Shown here: piece by piece, positions 10,985-20,080 of the stretch
How the letters are laid out: each line of letters starts with the position of its first letter
Numbering within the stretch: position 1 is the first letter of the stretch
DNA from: Arachis hypogaea
Taxonomy: Eukaryota; Streptophyta; Magnoliopsida; Fabales; Fabaceae
Length of the DNA: 64,000 nt
Direction of reading: 5' to 3'
Assembly: GCF_003086295.3 (NCBI RefSeq)
Contig: NC_092042.1
Coordinates: forward strand, 42,964,137 to 43,028,136
Notes under the pieces: generated by a model
The model's database searches: none
Seen by the model: the letters and a program-made list of their open reading frames with translations, nothing else
Told to the model about the DNA's origin: nothing
Program-made: the position numbers and the translations under genes

Positions 10985-12109
10985 TTAGTGATGGCGGCTC
11001 TTTCTTCCTCTTGAAGATCCTATGGAGTGCTTGAGCTCCTCAATGTCTCTTCCTTGTCTTTGTTGCTCCTCTCTCATGATTCTTTGATCTTCTCTAATTT
11101 CATGGAGGATGATGGAGTGTTCTCGATGCTCCACCCTTAGTTGTCCCATGTTGGAACTCAATTCTCCTAGGTAGGTGTTTAGTTGCTCCCAATAGTTTTG
11201 TGGAGGAAAGTGCATCCCTTGAGGTATCTTAGGGATCTCATGATGAGTGGGGTCTCTTGTGTGCTCCATCCTCTTCTTAGTGATGGGCTTGTCCTCATCA
11301 ATAGGGATGTCTCCCTCTATGTCAACTCCAACCGAATAACAGAGGTGACAAATGAGATGAGGAAATGCTAACCTTGCCAAGGTAGAAGACTTGTCCGCCA
11401 CCTTATAAAGTTCTTGAGATATAACCTCATGAACTTCTATTTCTTCTCCATTCATGATGCTATGAATCATGATAGCCTGGTCTATGGTAACTTTGGACTA
11501 GTTGCTAGTGGGAATGATTGAGCGTTGGATAAACTCCAACCATCCTCTAGCCACGGGTTTGAGGTCATGCCTTCTCAATTGAACCGGCTTCCCTCTTGAA
11601 TCTCTCTTCCATTGGGCGCCCTCTTCACATATGACTGTGAGGACTTGGTCCAACCTTTGATCAAAGTTGACCCTTCTAGTGTAAGGATGTTCATCTCCTT
11701 GCATCATGGGCAAGTTGAATGCCAACCTTAGCCTTTCCGGACTAAAATCCAAGTATTTTCCCCGAACCATAGTAAGATAATTCTTTGGATCCGGGTTCAT
11801 ACTTTGATCATGGTTCTTGGTGATCCATGCATTGGCATAAAACTCTTGAACCATTAAGATTCCGACTTGTTGAACGGGGTTGGTAAGAACTTCCCAACCT
11901 CTTCTTCGGATCTCATGTCGGATCTCCGGATATTCACTCTTTTTGAGTGAGAAAGGGACCTCGGGGATCACCTTCTTCAAGGCCACAACTTCATAGAAGT
12001 GGTCTTGATGCACCCTTGAGATGAATCTTTCCATCTCCCATGACTCGGAGGTGGAAGCTTTTGCCTTCCCTTTCCTCTTTCTAGAGGTTTCTCCGGCCTT
12101 GGATGCCAT
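10985..12109 (-). CDS. Element C second ORF, plant-transposon-type protein, with one in-frame amber
   Basis: Starts at an ATG at 12109 (MASKAGETSRKRKGK, a basic start). 203 codons run to TAG at 11498-11500, and the same frame continues to 10985, for 374 codons in all. The N-terminal part (YEVVALKKVIPEV, FYANAWITKNHD, GWLEFIQRSIIPTS) resembles the remembered family called putative plant transposon protein, common in legume gypsy elements. The C-terminal part ends in a charged, Glu/Arg/Gln-rich, probably helical stretch (REDQRIMREEQQRQGRDIEEL). It occupies the env-like position between protease and 3' LTR. No membrane segment or catalytic motif is visible and its role is unknown. The amber may be a simple nonsense mutation. 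Confidence 0.7.
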
Positions 12110-12554
12110 AAATGGTTATGGAAAAACAAAAAGCAATGCTTTTACCACACCAAACTTAAAAGGTTTGCTCGTCCTCGAGCAAAAGAAGAAAGAAGAGAGT
12201 AGAAGAAGAAGAAATAAGGAAAAAGGGAATGGCTTTGTGTTCGGCCAAAAGGGAGAGAAGTGGTGTTTAGGTTGTGTGAAAATGAAGGAGTGAAGATGAG
12301 TTTATATAGGAGAGGGGGAAGGGTAGGGTTCGGTCACTTGAGGGTGGGTTTGGGTGGGAAAGTGGTTTGAATTTGAATGGTGAGGTAGGTGGGGTTTTAT
12401 GAAGGATGGATGTGAGTGGGGAAGAGGTGTTGAGGTGATTGGTGAATGGGTGAAGAAGAGAGAGAGTGGTGGGGTAGGTGGGGATCCTGTGGGGTCCACA
12501 GATCCTGAGGTGTCAAGGAAAAGTCATCCCTGCACCAAATGGCATGAAAAAATG
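12110..12554 (-). promoter_or_regulatory. Leader of the second ORF with an internal AGGA stem-loop
   Basis: 12164-12183 reads TTTGCTCG-AGGA-CGAGCAAA on the element strand, a perfect 8-bp stem, followed by TTTTAAGTTTGGTGTG (12148-12163). This copies the layout next to the true polypurine tract at 10066-10102, with compensatory stem changes. The rest, on the plus strand, is GGTGGG-rich with no gene. Confidence 0.6.
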
Positions 12555-12745
12555 CGTTTTTAGCCATTTCTGGCGTTAAACGCCGGCCTGGTGCCCATTT
12601 CTGGCGTTTAACGCCAGCTTCTTGCCCTTTTCTGGCATTTAACGCCAGTCTGGTGCCCTTTTCTGGCGTTAAACGCCCAGAATGGTGCCAGACTGGGCGT
12701 TAAACGCCCATCTGCTAACCTTACTGGCGTTTAAACGCCAGTAGG
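12555..12745. repeat. Palindromic GGCGTTAAACGCC array in element C (spacer)
   Basis: Six to seven palindromic cores (GGCGTTTAACGCC, GGCGTTAAACGCC), often flanked by CTG/CAG or CC/GG to extend the symmetry, spaced 30-35 bases with GGTGCC between them. It lies between protease and the second ORF. Confidence 0.9.
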
Positions 12746-12883
12746 TGCGTCCTCCAGGGTGTGCTGTTTTTCTTCCTATTTTTCATTCTGTTTTTGCTCT
12801 TTTCATTGATTTTGTGACTTCTCATGATCATCAACCTACAAAAAACATAAAATAACAAAAGAAAATAGTTAATTATAAAACAT

Positions 12884-12906
12884 TGGGTTGCCTCCCAACA
12901 AGCGCT
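12884..12906 (-). promoter_or_regulatory. Conserved post-ORF stem-loop of element C
   Basis: The element strand reads GCGCTTGTTGGGAGGCAACC and then CAA; TTGGG pairs with CCCAA. It begins about 40 bases after the gag-protease stop. Matching sequences follow the integrase end of elements J (51541-51562) and F (56699-56722). Confidence 0.65.
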
Positions 12907-12947
12907 TCTTTAATGTCATTAGCTTGACAGAGGACTCTCATGGAGCC

Positions 12948-14096
12948 TCAGAAATGCTCAGAGCTATGTTGGAACCTCCCAACACCAAACTTAGAGTTTG
13001 AATGTGGGGGTTCAACACCAAACTTAGAAGTTGGTTGTGGCCTCCCAACACCAAACTTAGAGTTTGACTGTGGGGGCTCTGTTTGGCTCTGTTTTGAGGG
13101 AAGCTCTTCATGCTTCCTCTCCATGATGACAGAGGGATATCCTTGAGCCTTAAACACCAAGGATTCTTCATTCACTTGAATGATCAATTCTCCTCTATCA
13201 ACATCAATCACAGCCTTTGCTGTGGCTAGGAAGGGTCTACAAAGGATGATGGATTCATCCATGCACTTCCCAGTCTCTAGGACTATGAAATCAGTAGGGA
13301 TGTAATGGTCTTCAACTTTTACCATAACATCCTCTACAAGTCCATAGGCTTGTTTTCTTGAGTTGTCTGCCATCTCTAGTGAGATTTTTGCAGCTTGCAC
13401 CTCAAAGATCCCTAGCTTCTCCATTACAGAGAGAGGCATGAGGTTTACACTTGACCCTAAGTCACATAAGGCCTTCTTAAAGGTCATGGTGCCTAAGGTA
13501 CAAGGTAATGAAAACTTCCCAGGATCTTGTCTCTTTTGAGGCAGTTTCTGCCTAGACAAGTCATCCAGTTCTTTGGTGAGCAAAGGGGGTTCATCCTCCC
13601 AAGTCTCATTTCCAAATAATTTGTCATTTAGCTTCATGATTGCTCCAAGGTATTTAGCAATTTGCTCTTCAGTGACATACTCATCCTCTTCAGAGGAAGA
13701 ATACTCATCAGAGCTCATGAATGGCAGAAGTAAGTCCAATGGAATTTCTATGGTCTCATTTTGAGCCTCAGATTTCCATGGTTCTTCATTGGGGAACTCA
13801 TTGGAGGCCAGTGGACGTCCATTGAGGCCTTCCTCAGTGGCGTTCACTGCCTCTCTTTCGTCTCCATATTCGGCCATGTTGATGGCTTTGCACTCTCCTT
13901 TTGGATTTTCTTCTGTATTGCTTGGGAGAGTACTAGGAGGGAGTTCAGTAATTTTCTTGCTCAGCTGACCCACTTGTGCCTCCAAGTTTCTAATGGAGGA
14001 CCTTGTTTCAGTCATGAAACTTTGAGTGGTTTTGATTAGATCAGAGACCATGGTTGCTAAGTCAGAGTTATTCTGCTTAGAACTCTCTGTCTGTTG
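12948..14096 (-). CDS. Element C protease region, same frame as gag
   Basis: Continues the gag frame after a single TAG (14097-14099); an ATG at 14051 opens 367 codons. Order: SIRNLEAQVGQL linker (coiled-coil-like), acidic region with SSSEEDEY, then an aspartic-protease-like domain with CDLGSS (Asp 197 from the ATG), VNLMPLSVMEKLG and ILCRPFLATAKAVIDV. The active-site triad is the DLGSS form usual in this clade. The C-terminus carries three SKFGVG-type repeats encoded by tandem copies of CTAAGTTTGGTGTTG. The frame stops at 12948, where related elements would continue into reverse transcriptase; that part is absent. Confidence 0.85.
   Translation of the reverse strand, partial: QQTESSKQNNSDLATMVSDLIKTTQSFMTETRSSIRNLEAQVGQLSKKITELPPSTLPSNTEENPKGECKAINMAEYGDEREAVNATEEGLNGRPLASNEFPNEEPWKSEAQNETIEIPLDLLLPFMSSDEYSSSEEDEYVTEEQIAKYLGAIMKLNDKLFGNETWEDEPPLLTKELDDLSRQKLPQKRQDPGKFSLPCTLGTMTFKKALCDLGSSVNLMPLSVMEKLGIFEVQAAKISLEMADNSRKQAYGLVEDVMVKVEDHYIPTDFIVLETGKCMDESIILCRPFLATAKAVIDVDRGELIIQVNEESLVFKAQGYPSVIMERKHEELPSKQSQTEPPQSNSKFGVGRPQPTSKFGVEPPHSNSKFGVGRFQHSSEHF
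12960..13080 (-). repeat. Tandem in-frame repeats containing the polypurine-tract-like motif
   Basis: Three units of about 45-50 bp, each with CTAAGTTTGGTGTTG on the element strand, encode SNSKFGVG, TSKFGVE and SNSKFGVG. The same 12-mer core AAGTTTGGTGTT lies at the 3' LTR border. Confidence 0.85.
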
Positions 14097-15287
14097 CTAA
14101 GAAGATGATGGAAAAGGCTTGCTATTGCTAAACCTGTTTCTTCCACCATTATTATTATTGAAACCTTGTTGAGGTCTCTGTTGATCCTTCCATGAGAAAT
14201 TTGGATGATTTCTCCATGAAGGATTATAGGTGTTTCCATAGGGTTCTCCCATGTAATTCACCTCTTCCATTGAAGGGTTCTCAGGATCATAAGCTTCTTC
14301 CTCAGATGAAGCTTCCTTAGTACTGCTTGGTGCATTTTGCATTCCAGACAGACTTTGAGAAATCATATTGACTTGTTGAGTCAATATTTTGTTCTGAGCC
14401 AGTATGGCATTCAGAGTGTCAATCTCAAGAACTCCTTTCTTCTGACTAGTCCCATTGTTCACATGATTTCTTTCAGAAGTGTACATGAATTGGTTATTTG
14501 CAACCATTTCAATCAGTTCTTGAGCTTCTGTAGGCGTCTTCTTCAGATGAAGAGAGCCTCCAGCAGAGCTATCCAAAGACATCTTGGACAGTTCAGACAG
14601 ACCATCATAGAAAATACCTATGATGCTCCATTCAGAAAGCATATCAGAAGGACACTTTCTGATTAATTGTTTGTATCTTTCCCAAGCTTCATAGAGGGAT
14701 TCTCCTTCCTTCTGTCTGAAGGTTTGGACTTCCACTCTAAGCTTACTCAATTTTTGAGGTGGAAAGAACTTTGCCAAGAAGGCATTGACTAGCTTTTCCC
14801 AAGAGTCCAGGCTTTCTTTAGGTTGTGAGTCCAACCATGTCCTAGCTCTGTCTCTTACAGCAAAAGGGAATAGCATAAGTCTGTAGACCTCAGGGTCAAC
14901 CCCATTAGTCTTGACAGTGTCACAGATTTGCAAGAACTCAGCTAAAAACTGATGAGGATCTTCCAATGGAAGTCCATGGAACTTGCAATTTTGTTGCATT
15001 AGAGAAACTAATTGAGGCTTAAGCTCAAAGTTGTTTGCTCCAATGGCAGGGATAGAGATGCTTCTCCCATAGAAGTCGGGAGTAGGTGCAGTAAAGTCAC
15101 CCAGCACCTTCCTTGCATTGTTGGCATTGTTGTTGTTTTCGGCTGCCATGAGTTCTTCTTCCTTGAAGAATTCGGTTAGGTCCTCTACAGAGAGTTGTGC
15201 CTTAGCTTCTCTTAGCTTTCGCTTCAAGGTCCTTTCAGGTTCAGGATCAGCCTCAACAAGAATGCTTTTGTCTTTGCTCCTGCTCAT
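14097..15287 (-). CDS. Element C gag
   Basis: 396 residues from MSRSKDKS. Nucleocapsid-type structural protein that would bind and package element RNA. Recognisable gag core: HQFLAEFLQICDTV, FPFAVRDRARTWLDS, SLYEAWERYKQLIRKCP, AGGSLHLKKTPTEAQELIEM. An asparagine/arginine-rich tail (NNNNGGRNRFSNSK) replaces a CCHC zinc knuckle, which I do not see. It ends at TAG followed by CAA CAG; the frame then stays open for the protease, so gag-protease is one 779-codon frame with a single amber. The start matches the degenerate start of element B gag. Confidence 0.9.
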   Translation of the reverse strand: MSRSKDKSILVEADPEPERTLKRKLREAKAQLSVEDLTEFFKEEELMAAENNNNANNARKVLGDFTAPTPDFYGRSISIPAIGANNFELKPQLVSLMQQNCKFHGLPLEDPHQFLAEFLQICDTVKTNGVDPEVYRLMLFPFAVRDRARTWLDSQPKESLDSWEKLVNAFLAKFFPPQKLSKLRVEVQTFRQKEGESLYEAWERYKQLIRKCPSDMLSEWSIIGIFYDGLSELSKMSLDSSAGGSLHLKKTPTEAQELIEMVANNQFMYTSERNHVNNGTSQKKGVLEIDTLNAILAQNKILTQQVNMISQSLSGMQNAPSSTKEASSEEEAYDPENPSMEEVNYMGEPYGNTYNPSWRNHPNFSWKDQQRPQQGFNNNNGGRNRFSNSKPFPSSS

Positions 15288-16889
15288 AAGAAAGAGAAGA
15301 GAACAACAAATGTGGAATCCTCTATGTCACAGTATAGAGATTCCTTGAGGTGTCAGAGGAAAAGAAAAATGAAAGGCAGAAGTAGAAAATTCGAACTTAT
15401 CAAAGAAGATGGAGTTCGAATTTTGCATTAAGGGATAGTGTTAGTCCATAAATAGAAGGATGTGAGAAGAAGGGAAGTGATTTTCGAAAATTAAGTAAGA
15501 AATTTTGAAAACATTTTGAAAAACACTAATTAATTTTCGAAAACCAAGAGTGGGAAAGAGGTAAAGTGATTTTTTGAAAAAGATTTTGAAATTAGAACTC
15601 AAAAAGATTTGATTGAAAACTATTTTGAAAAAGATGTGGTTAAGAAGATATGATTGATTTTAAAAAGATGTGATTGAGAAGATATGATTTGAAAAATATT
15701 TTAAAAGATTTGATTTTGAAAATTAATGACTTGGCTATCAAGAAAAGATATGATTCAAACATTAAACCTTTCTCAACAGAAAAGGCAATATCTTGAAATG
15801 TTGAATCAAATCATTAATTGATAGCAAGTATTTTTGAAAGTAGAAAGAAATTGATTTTGAAAAAGATTTGATTGAAAAGATATGATTTGAAAAAGATTTG
15901 ATTTTGAAAAGATTTTGAAAACTTGAAAAAAATTGATTTGAAAACAAAATCTTCCCTCTTGTGCCATCCTGGCGTTAAACGCCCAGAATGGTGCACATTC
16001 TGGCGTTTAACGCCCAAAACTATACCCTTTTGGGCGTTAAACGCCCAACCATGTACCCTGGCTGGCGTTTAAACGCCAGTCTGTCCTTCTTCACTGGGCG
16101 TTTTGAACGCCCAGCTTTTTCTGTGCAATTCCTCTGCTGTATGTTCTGAATCTTCAATTCTCTGTATTATTGACTTGAAAAGACACAAATTAAAAATATT
16201 TTTGGATTTTTAATACTAAGGAGTAATCAAAATGCAACTAAAATCAAATAACAATGCATGCAAGACACCAAACTTAGCAGTTTGTATACTACTGACACTA
16301 ATGAGAATGCATATGAGACACATAAGCACTCAAACCAAGAGAATTCAAAGATCAGAATAAGAAATCATCAAGAACAACTTGAAGATCCTTAAGACACATG
16401 AATGAATGTATGCAATTGACACCAAACTTAAAATGAGACACTAGACTTAAACAAGAAATATTTTTGGATTTTATGATTTTGTAATTTTTTTTTGTACTTT
16501 TTCGAAAATCTAGTGGAAAAAGGTATCAAAATTCTTAATGAGAATTCCAGGAATCAGTGCAATGCTAGTCTAAGACTCCGGTCCAGGAATTAGACATGGC
16601 TTCACAGCCAGCCAAACTTTCAAAGAAAGCTTCGGTCCAAAACACTAGACATCGCCAATGGCCAGCCAAGCCTTAGCAGATCACTGCTCCAAAAGCAAGA
16701 TTGATAGAAATCAACAAGCTCTTGTGATGATAAGTTGAAACCTCGGTCCAATGAAATTAGACATGGCTTCACAGCCAGCCAGATTTCAACAAATCATCAT
16801 GAAACTCTAGAATTCATCTTCAAGAATTTCGAAAAAAAAATACCTAATCTAAGCAACAAGATGAACCGTCAGTTGTCCAAACTCAACAA
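15288..16889 (-). other. Element C 5' leader with a palindromic array
   Basis: A 1.6-kb non-coding leader. AT-rich GAAAAAGAT repeats (15480-15950), a palindromic array at 15965-16115, two CACCAAACTTA motifs (near 16265 and 16425), and repeated AGACATGGCTTCACAGCCAG segments (near 16590 and 16760). Confidence 0.7.
15965..16115. repeat. Palindromic GGGCGTTAAACGCCC array in the element C leader
   Basis: Five cores of 12-16 bases (GGCGTTAAACGCC, GGGCGTTAAACGCCC, GGCGTTTAAACGCC, GGGCGTTTTGAACGCCC) spaced about 30 bases, between primer site and gag. Confidence 0.9.
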
Positions 16890-16907
16890 TCCCCTGCAAC
16901 GGCGCCA
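16890..16907 (-). other. Primer-binding site of element C
   Basis: The reverse strand reads TGGCGCCGTTGCAGGGGA, Athila-type, six bases from the 5' LTR. Confidence 0.85.
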
Positions 16908-16913
16908 AAAACT

Positions 16914-18535
16914 TGATAGCGCGAAATTGTGATCAATACTTTTCACAAATCAAATAATCCCCGGTAATGAATCCAAAAACTTGGTGTTCAATACCATGGC
17001 ATAAACACAACTTCGCACAACTAACCAGCAAGTGTACTGGGTCGTCCAAGTAATAAACCTTACGCGAGTAAGGGTCGATCCCACAGAGATTGTTGGTATG
17101 AAGCAAGCTATGGTCACCTTGTAAATCTTAGTCAGGCAAACTCAAATGGGTATGGTGATATGCGAATAAAATATAAAGATAAAGATAGAGATACTTATGC
17201 AATTCATTGGTGGGAATTTCAGATAAGCGTATGAAGATGCTTGGTCCCTTCCGTCTCTCTGCTTTCCTACTGTCTTCATCCAATCCTTCTTACTCCTTTC
17301 CATGGCAAGCTTAAGCAAGGGTTTCACCGTTGTCAGTGGCTACCTCCCATCCTCTCAGTGGAAATGTTCAACGCACCCTGTCACGGCACGGCTATCCATC
17401 TGTCGGTTCTCGATCAGGCCGGAATAGAATCCAGTGATTCTTTTGCGTCTGTCACTAACGCCCTGCCCTCAGGAGTTTGAAGCACGTCACAGTCATTCAA
17501 TCATTGAATCCTACTCAGAATACCACAGACAAGGTTATACCTTCTGGATTCTCTTGAATGCCGCCATCAGTTCTAGCCTATACCACGAAGATTCCGGTTA
17601 AAGAATCCAAGAGATATTCACCCAGTCTAAGGTAGAACGGAGGTGGTTGTCAGTCACACGTTCATAGGTGAGAATGATGATGAATGTCACGGATCATCAC
17701 ATTCATCAAGTTGAAGAACAAGTGATATCTTAGAACAAGAACAAGCGGAATTGAATAGAAGAACAATAGTAATTGCATTAATACTCGAGGTACAGCAGAG
17801 CTCCACACCTTAATCTATGGTGTGTAGAAACTCCACCGTTGAAAATACATAAGAACAAGAGTGATCATTGGTTTCGGCCCCAGAGAGGGAACCAGAAGAA
17901 CCAAGATGAAAATACAATAGTAAAAGGTCCTACTTATAGAAAACTAGTAGCCTAGGGTGTACAGAGATGAGTAAAAGACATAAAAATCTGCTTCCGGGAC
18001 CACTTGGTGTGTGCTTGGGCTGAGCAATGAAGCATTTTCGTGTAGAGACTCTTCTTGGAGTTAAACGCCAGCTTTGGTGCCAGTTTGGGCGTTTAACTCC
18101 CATTCTTGTGCCAGTTCCGGCGTTTAACGCTGGAATTCCTGAGGGTGACTTTGAACGCCGGTTTGGGCCATAAAATCTTAAGCAAAGTATGGACTATCAT
18201 ATATTGCTGGAAAGCCCAGGATGTCTACTTTCCAACGCCGTTGAGAGCGCGCCAATTGGGCTTCTGTAGCTCCAGAAAATCCACTTCGAGTGCAGGGAGG
18301 TCAGAATCCAACAGCATCTGCAGTCCTTTTTGGTCTCTGAATCAGATTTTTGCTCAGGTCCCTCAATTTCAGCCAGAAAATACCTGAAATCACAGAAAAA
18401 CACACAAACTCATAGTAAAGTCCAGAAAAGTGAATTTTAACTAAAAACTAATAAAAATATACTAAAAACTAACTAGATCATACTAAAAACATACTAAAAA
18501 CAATGCCAAAAAGCGTACAAATTATCCGCTCATCA
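16914..18535 (-). repeat. 5' LTR of element C
   Basis: A 1622-bp LTR, TGATGAGCGG...TATCA on the element strand, followed outside by target duplication TTGTT. The palindromic core near 18060-18165 mirrors that of the 3' LTR. Confidence 0.95.
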
Positions 18536-18540
18536 TTGTT

Positions 18541-18963
18541 CATGACTAAAAAAAAAAAAACTAGGGTTCAAAAATGTGTAGAGTGTAGAATGAGGTAGAA
18601 GAGAAGAGAACTCAAAGGGCTAAATCTTTTCTCTTTTATATCTAACCTAAATTGATTTAAAAATAAAATAGAATAATAAATTCAAATCCTAAAAGATTGA
18701 GTTTTGAAATAATAATAACAAAAAGAAAATAAAATAAAACTAATTACTAATAAAAAAATCTAAACCGACGGAGCCTTCTTTAAAAATCATATTCGTGCTA
18801 CTGGCGCTAAACGCTAAACTCGGCATTTAGCGCTGCTGAGGCAGAGAGGTTTCTGATCTTGTTGTCTTCTTGGCGCTAAACGCCAGGTTCGGCATTGAGC
18901 GCCGATAACGTGAGATTCTGGGTGCGCTTTACGAGGTCTTCCACGCTAAATGACAAGTCAGGT
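18541..18963 (-). repeat. 5' LTR of element B, segment 2 of 3
   Basis: Continues the B LTR after the TTGTT duplication of element C. It has an A-run, then CTAGGGTT, then a core array at 18795-18960 (GGCGCTAAACGCC, GGCATTTAGCGC). Element D interrupts it. Confidence 0.8.
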
Positions 18964-20080
18964 TGTAACACCCAAATTAGCCTAAGCTTTACCTCGCATC
19001 GTAAAGCGAAGATTAATCAAGGATTACGACAGTTCTATGCTCATACATATGATATATAGAAGGAATAATAGTATCTAAAAGCCTGATGAATGATAAGGTT
19101 CAAAAATAGGATTTTAAAAGCGCAAAATGAACTAACGAGCGTCTAACTTAAGCACAAGGAACATATGTGATGTAAATAAAATAATAGTATAATAGTGTAA
19201 TATCGTGGGAAACTAGCCACGACTTGTGGAATTTAAGCCGGCTAGCCAAATATACAGATAAGAGAAATCTAAAGTTTAAAATGGCTTATACAAGTTTTGT
19301 TCTCTCTCAAATACAAGCCTCTAGGCCAAAATAAAAATACCAAAGTGAGATATATATATATATAAACAAAATAAATCAAAAGGACTCAACAGGTATCTGG
19401 ATCCTCCGCTTCTGTCATCAACCAAAAAACGCTCTAAGGTGAGTTGCAACCTGTATCTGAGAAACACAACAGAAATATGGTATGAGAACCAGAGGTTCTC
19501 AGTATGGTAACAATACCCATTGATGTAGGATATAAGATCCCGGGATGCCAAAGTCAATCCTAGACTTCATATCTATCACAAGATTCAATCTTAAGGCATA
19601 CTAAAACAAGTAAGCATAATGTGCCAACTTTGACTTAAATAAACCAGGTGATCTATCTTAGGGGATTTCTACTCTAACCAACACCGCTGTCCCACAGCCT
19701 TCACCAACTGATCCTCCATGCGATCCCATCGCCACCGCCTTCTAAACCTCCTCAATCCCAGTAGAAAACACATGTAATATACAACGCAAGTAAAGCACAA
19801 GTAGAAGCATATAAGGCAAATAATTCAAATAGCAAGTAAGCATGTTATTCAATTAGGCAAGCCATTACAAGTAAACAAAGCATACAAACAGTTAGAAAAT
19901 GCATATGATGAATGCGTGCTCTACTGGCTGTGATATCACATTGTCAGATCAACTGCCAACCCGATACATCTCCATGGAGCCGTCGCCCTTCGGATTTCTC
20001 TTATGGGAACCCCTGAGATATAGTGTCCGGATCACTGTCCATGTAATGGCGCCTGCACGCCCTATAGATCCGAAGGAATG

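Larger units (their letters stand above)
8445..18535 (-). mobile_element. Element C: complete non-autonomous LTR retrotransposon (gag-protease only)
   Basis: A 10,091-bp element with exact target duplications TTGTT at 8440-8444 and 18536-18540. The LTRs (8445-10065 and 16914-18535) differ by about 19 substitutions and one 1-bp indel by eye, roughly 1.2%, so the insertion is recent. On the minus strand the order is 5' LTR, primer site, leader, gag, protease, spacer, a second ORF (10985-12109), polypurine tract, 3' LTR. No reverse transcriptase, RNase H or integrase is visible in the 6.8-kb interior, so it must have been mobilised by a relative. Peanut non-autonomous partners of this kind have been described; naming the family would need a database comparison. 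Confidence 0.95.

Noticed and set aside
12302..12499. 65-codon proline/serine/histidine-rich ORF
   Set aside because: Low-complexity GGTGGG sequence in the spacer of element C; no homology signal.
12555..12745. CRISPR-like regularly spaced palindromic repeats
   Set aside because: Plant nuclear context, variable cores, spacers similar to each other, no cas genes; the same cores recur in LTRs.
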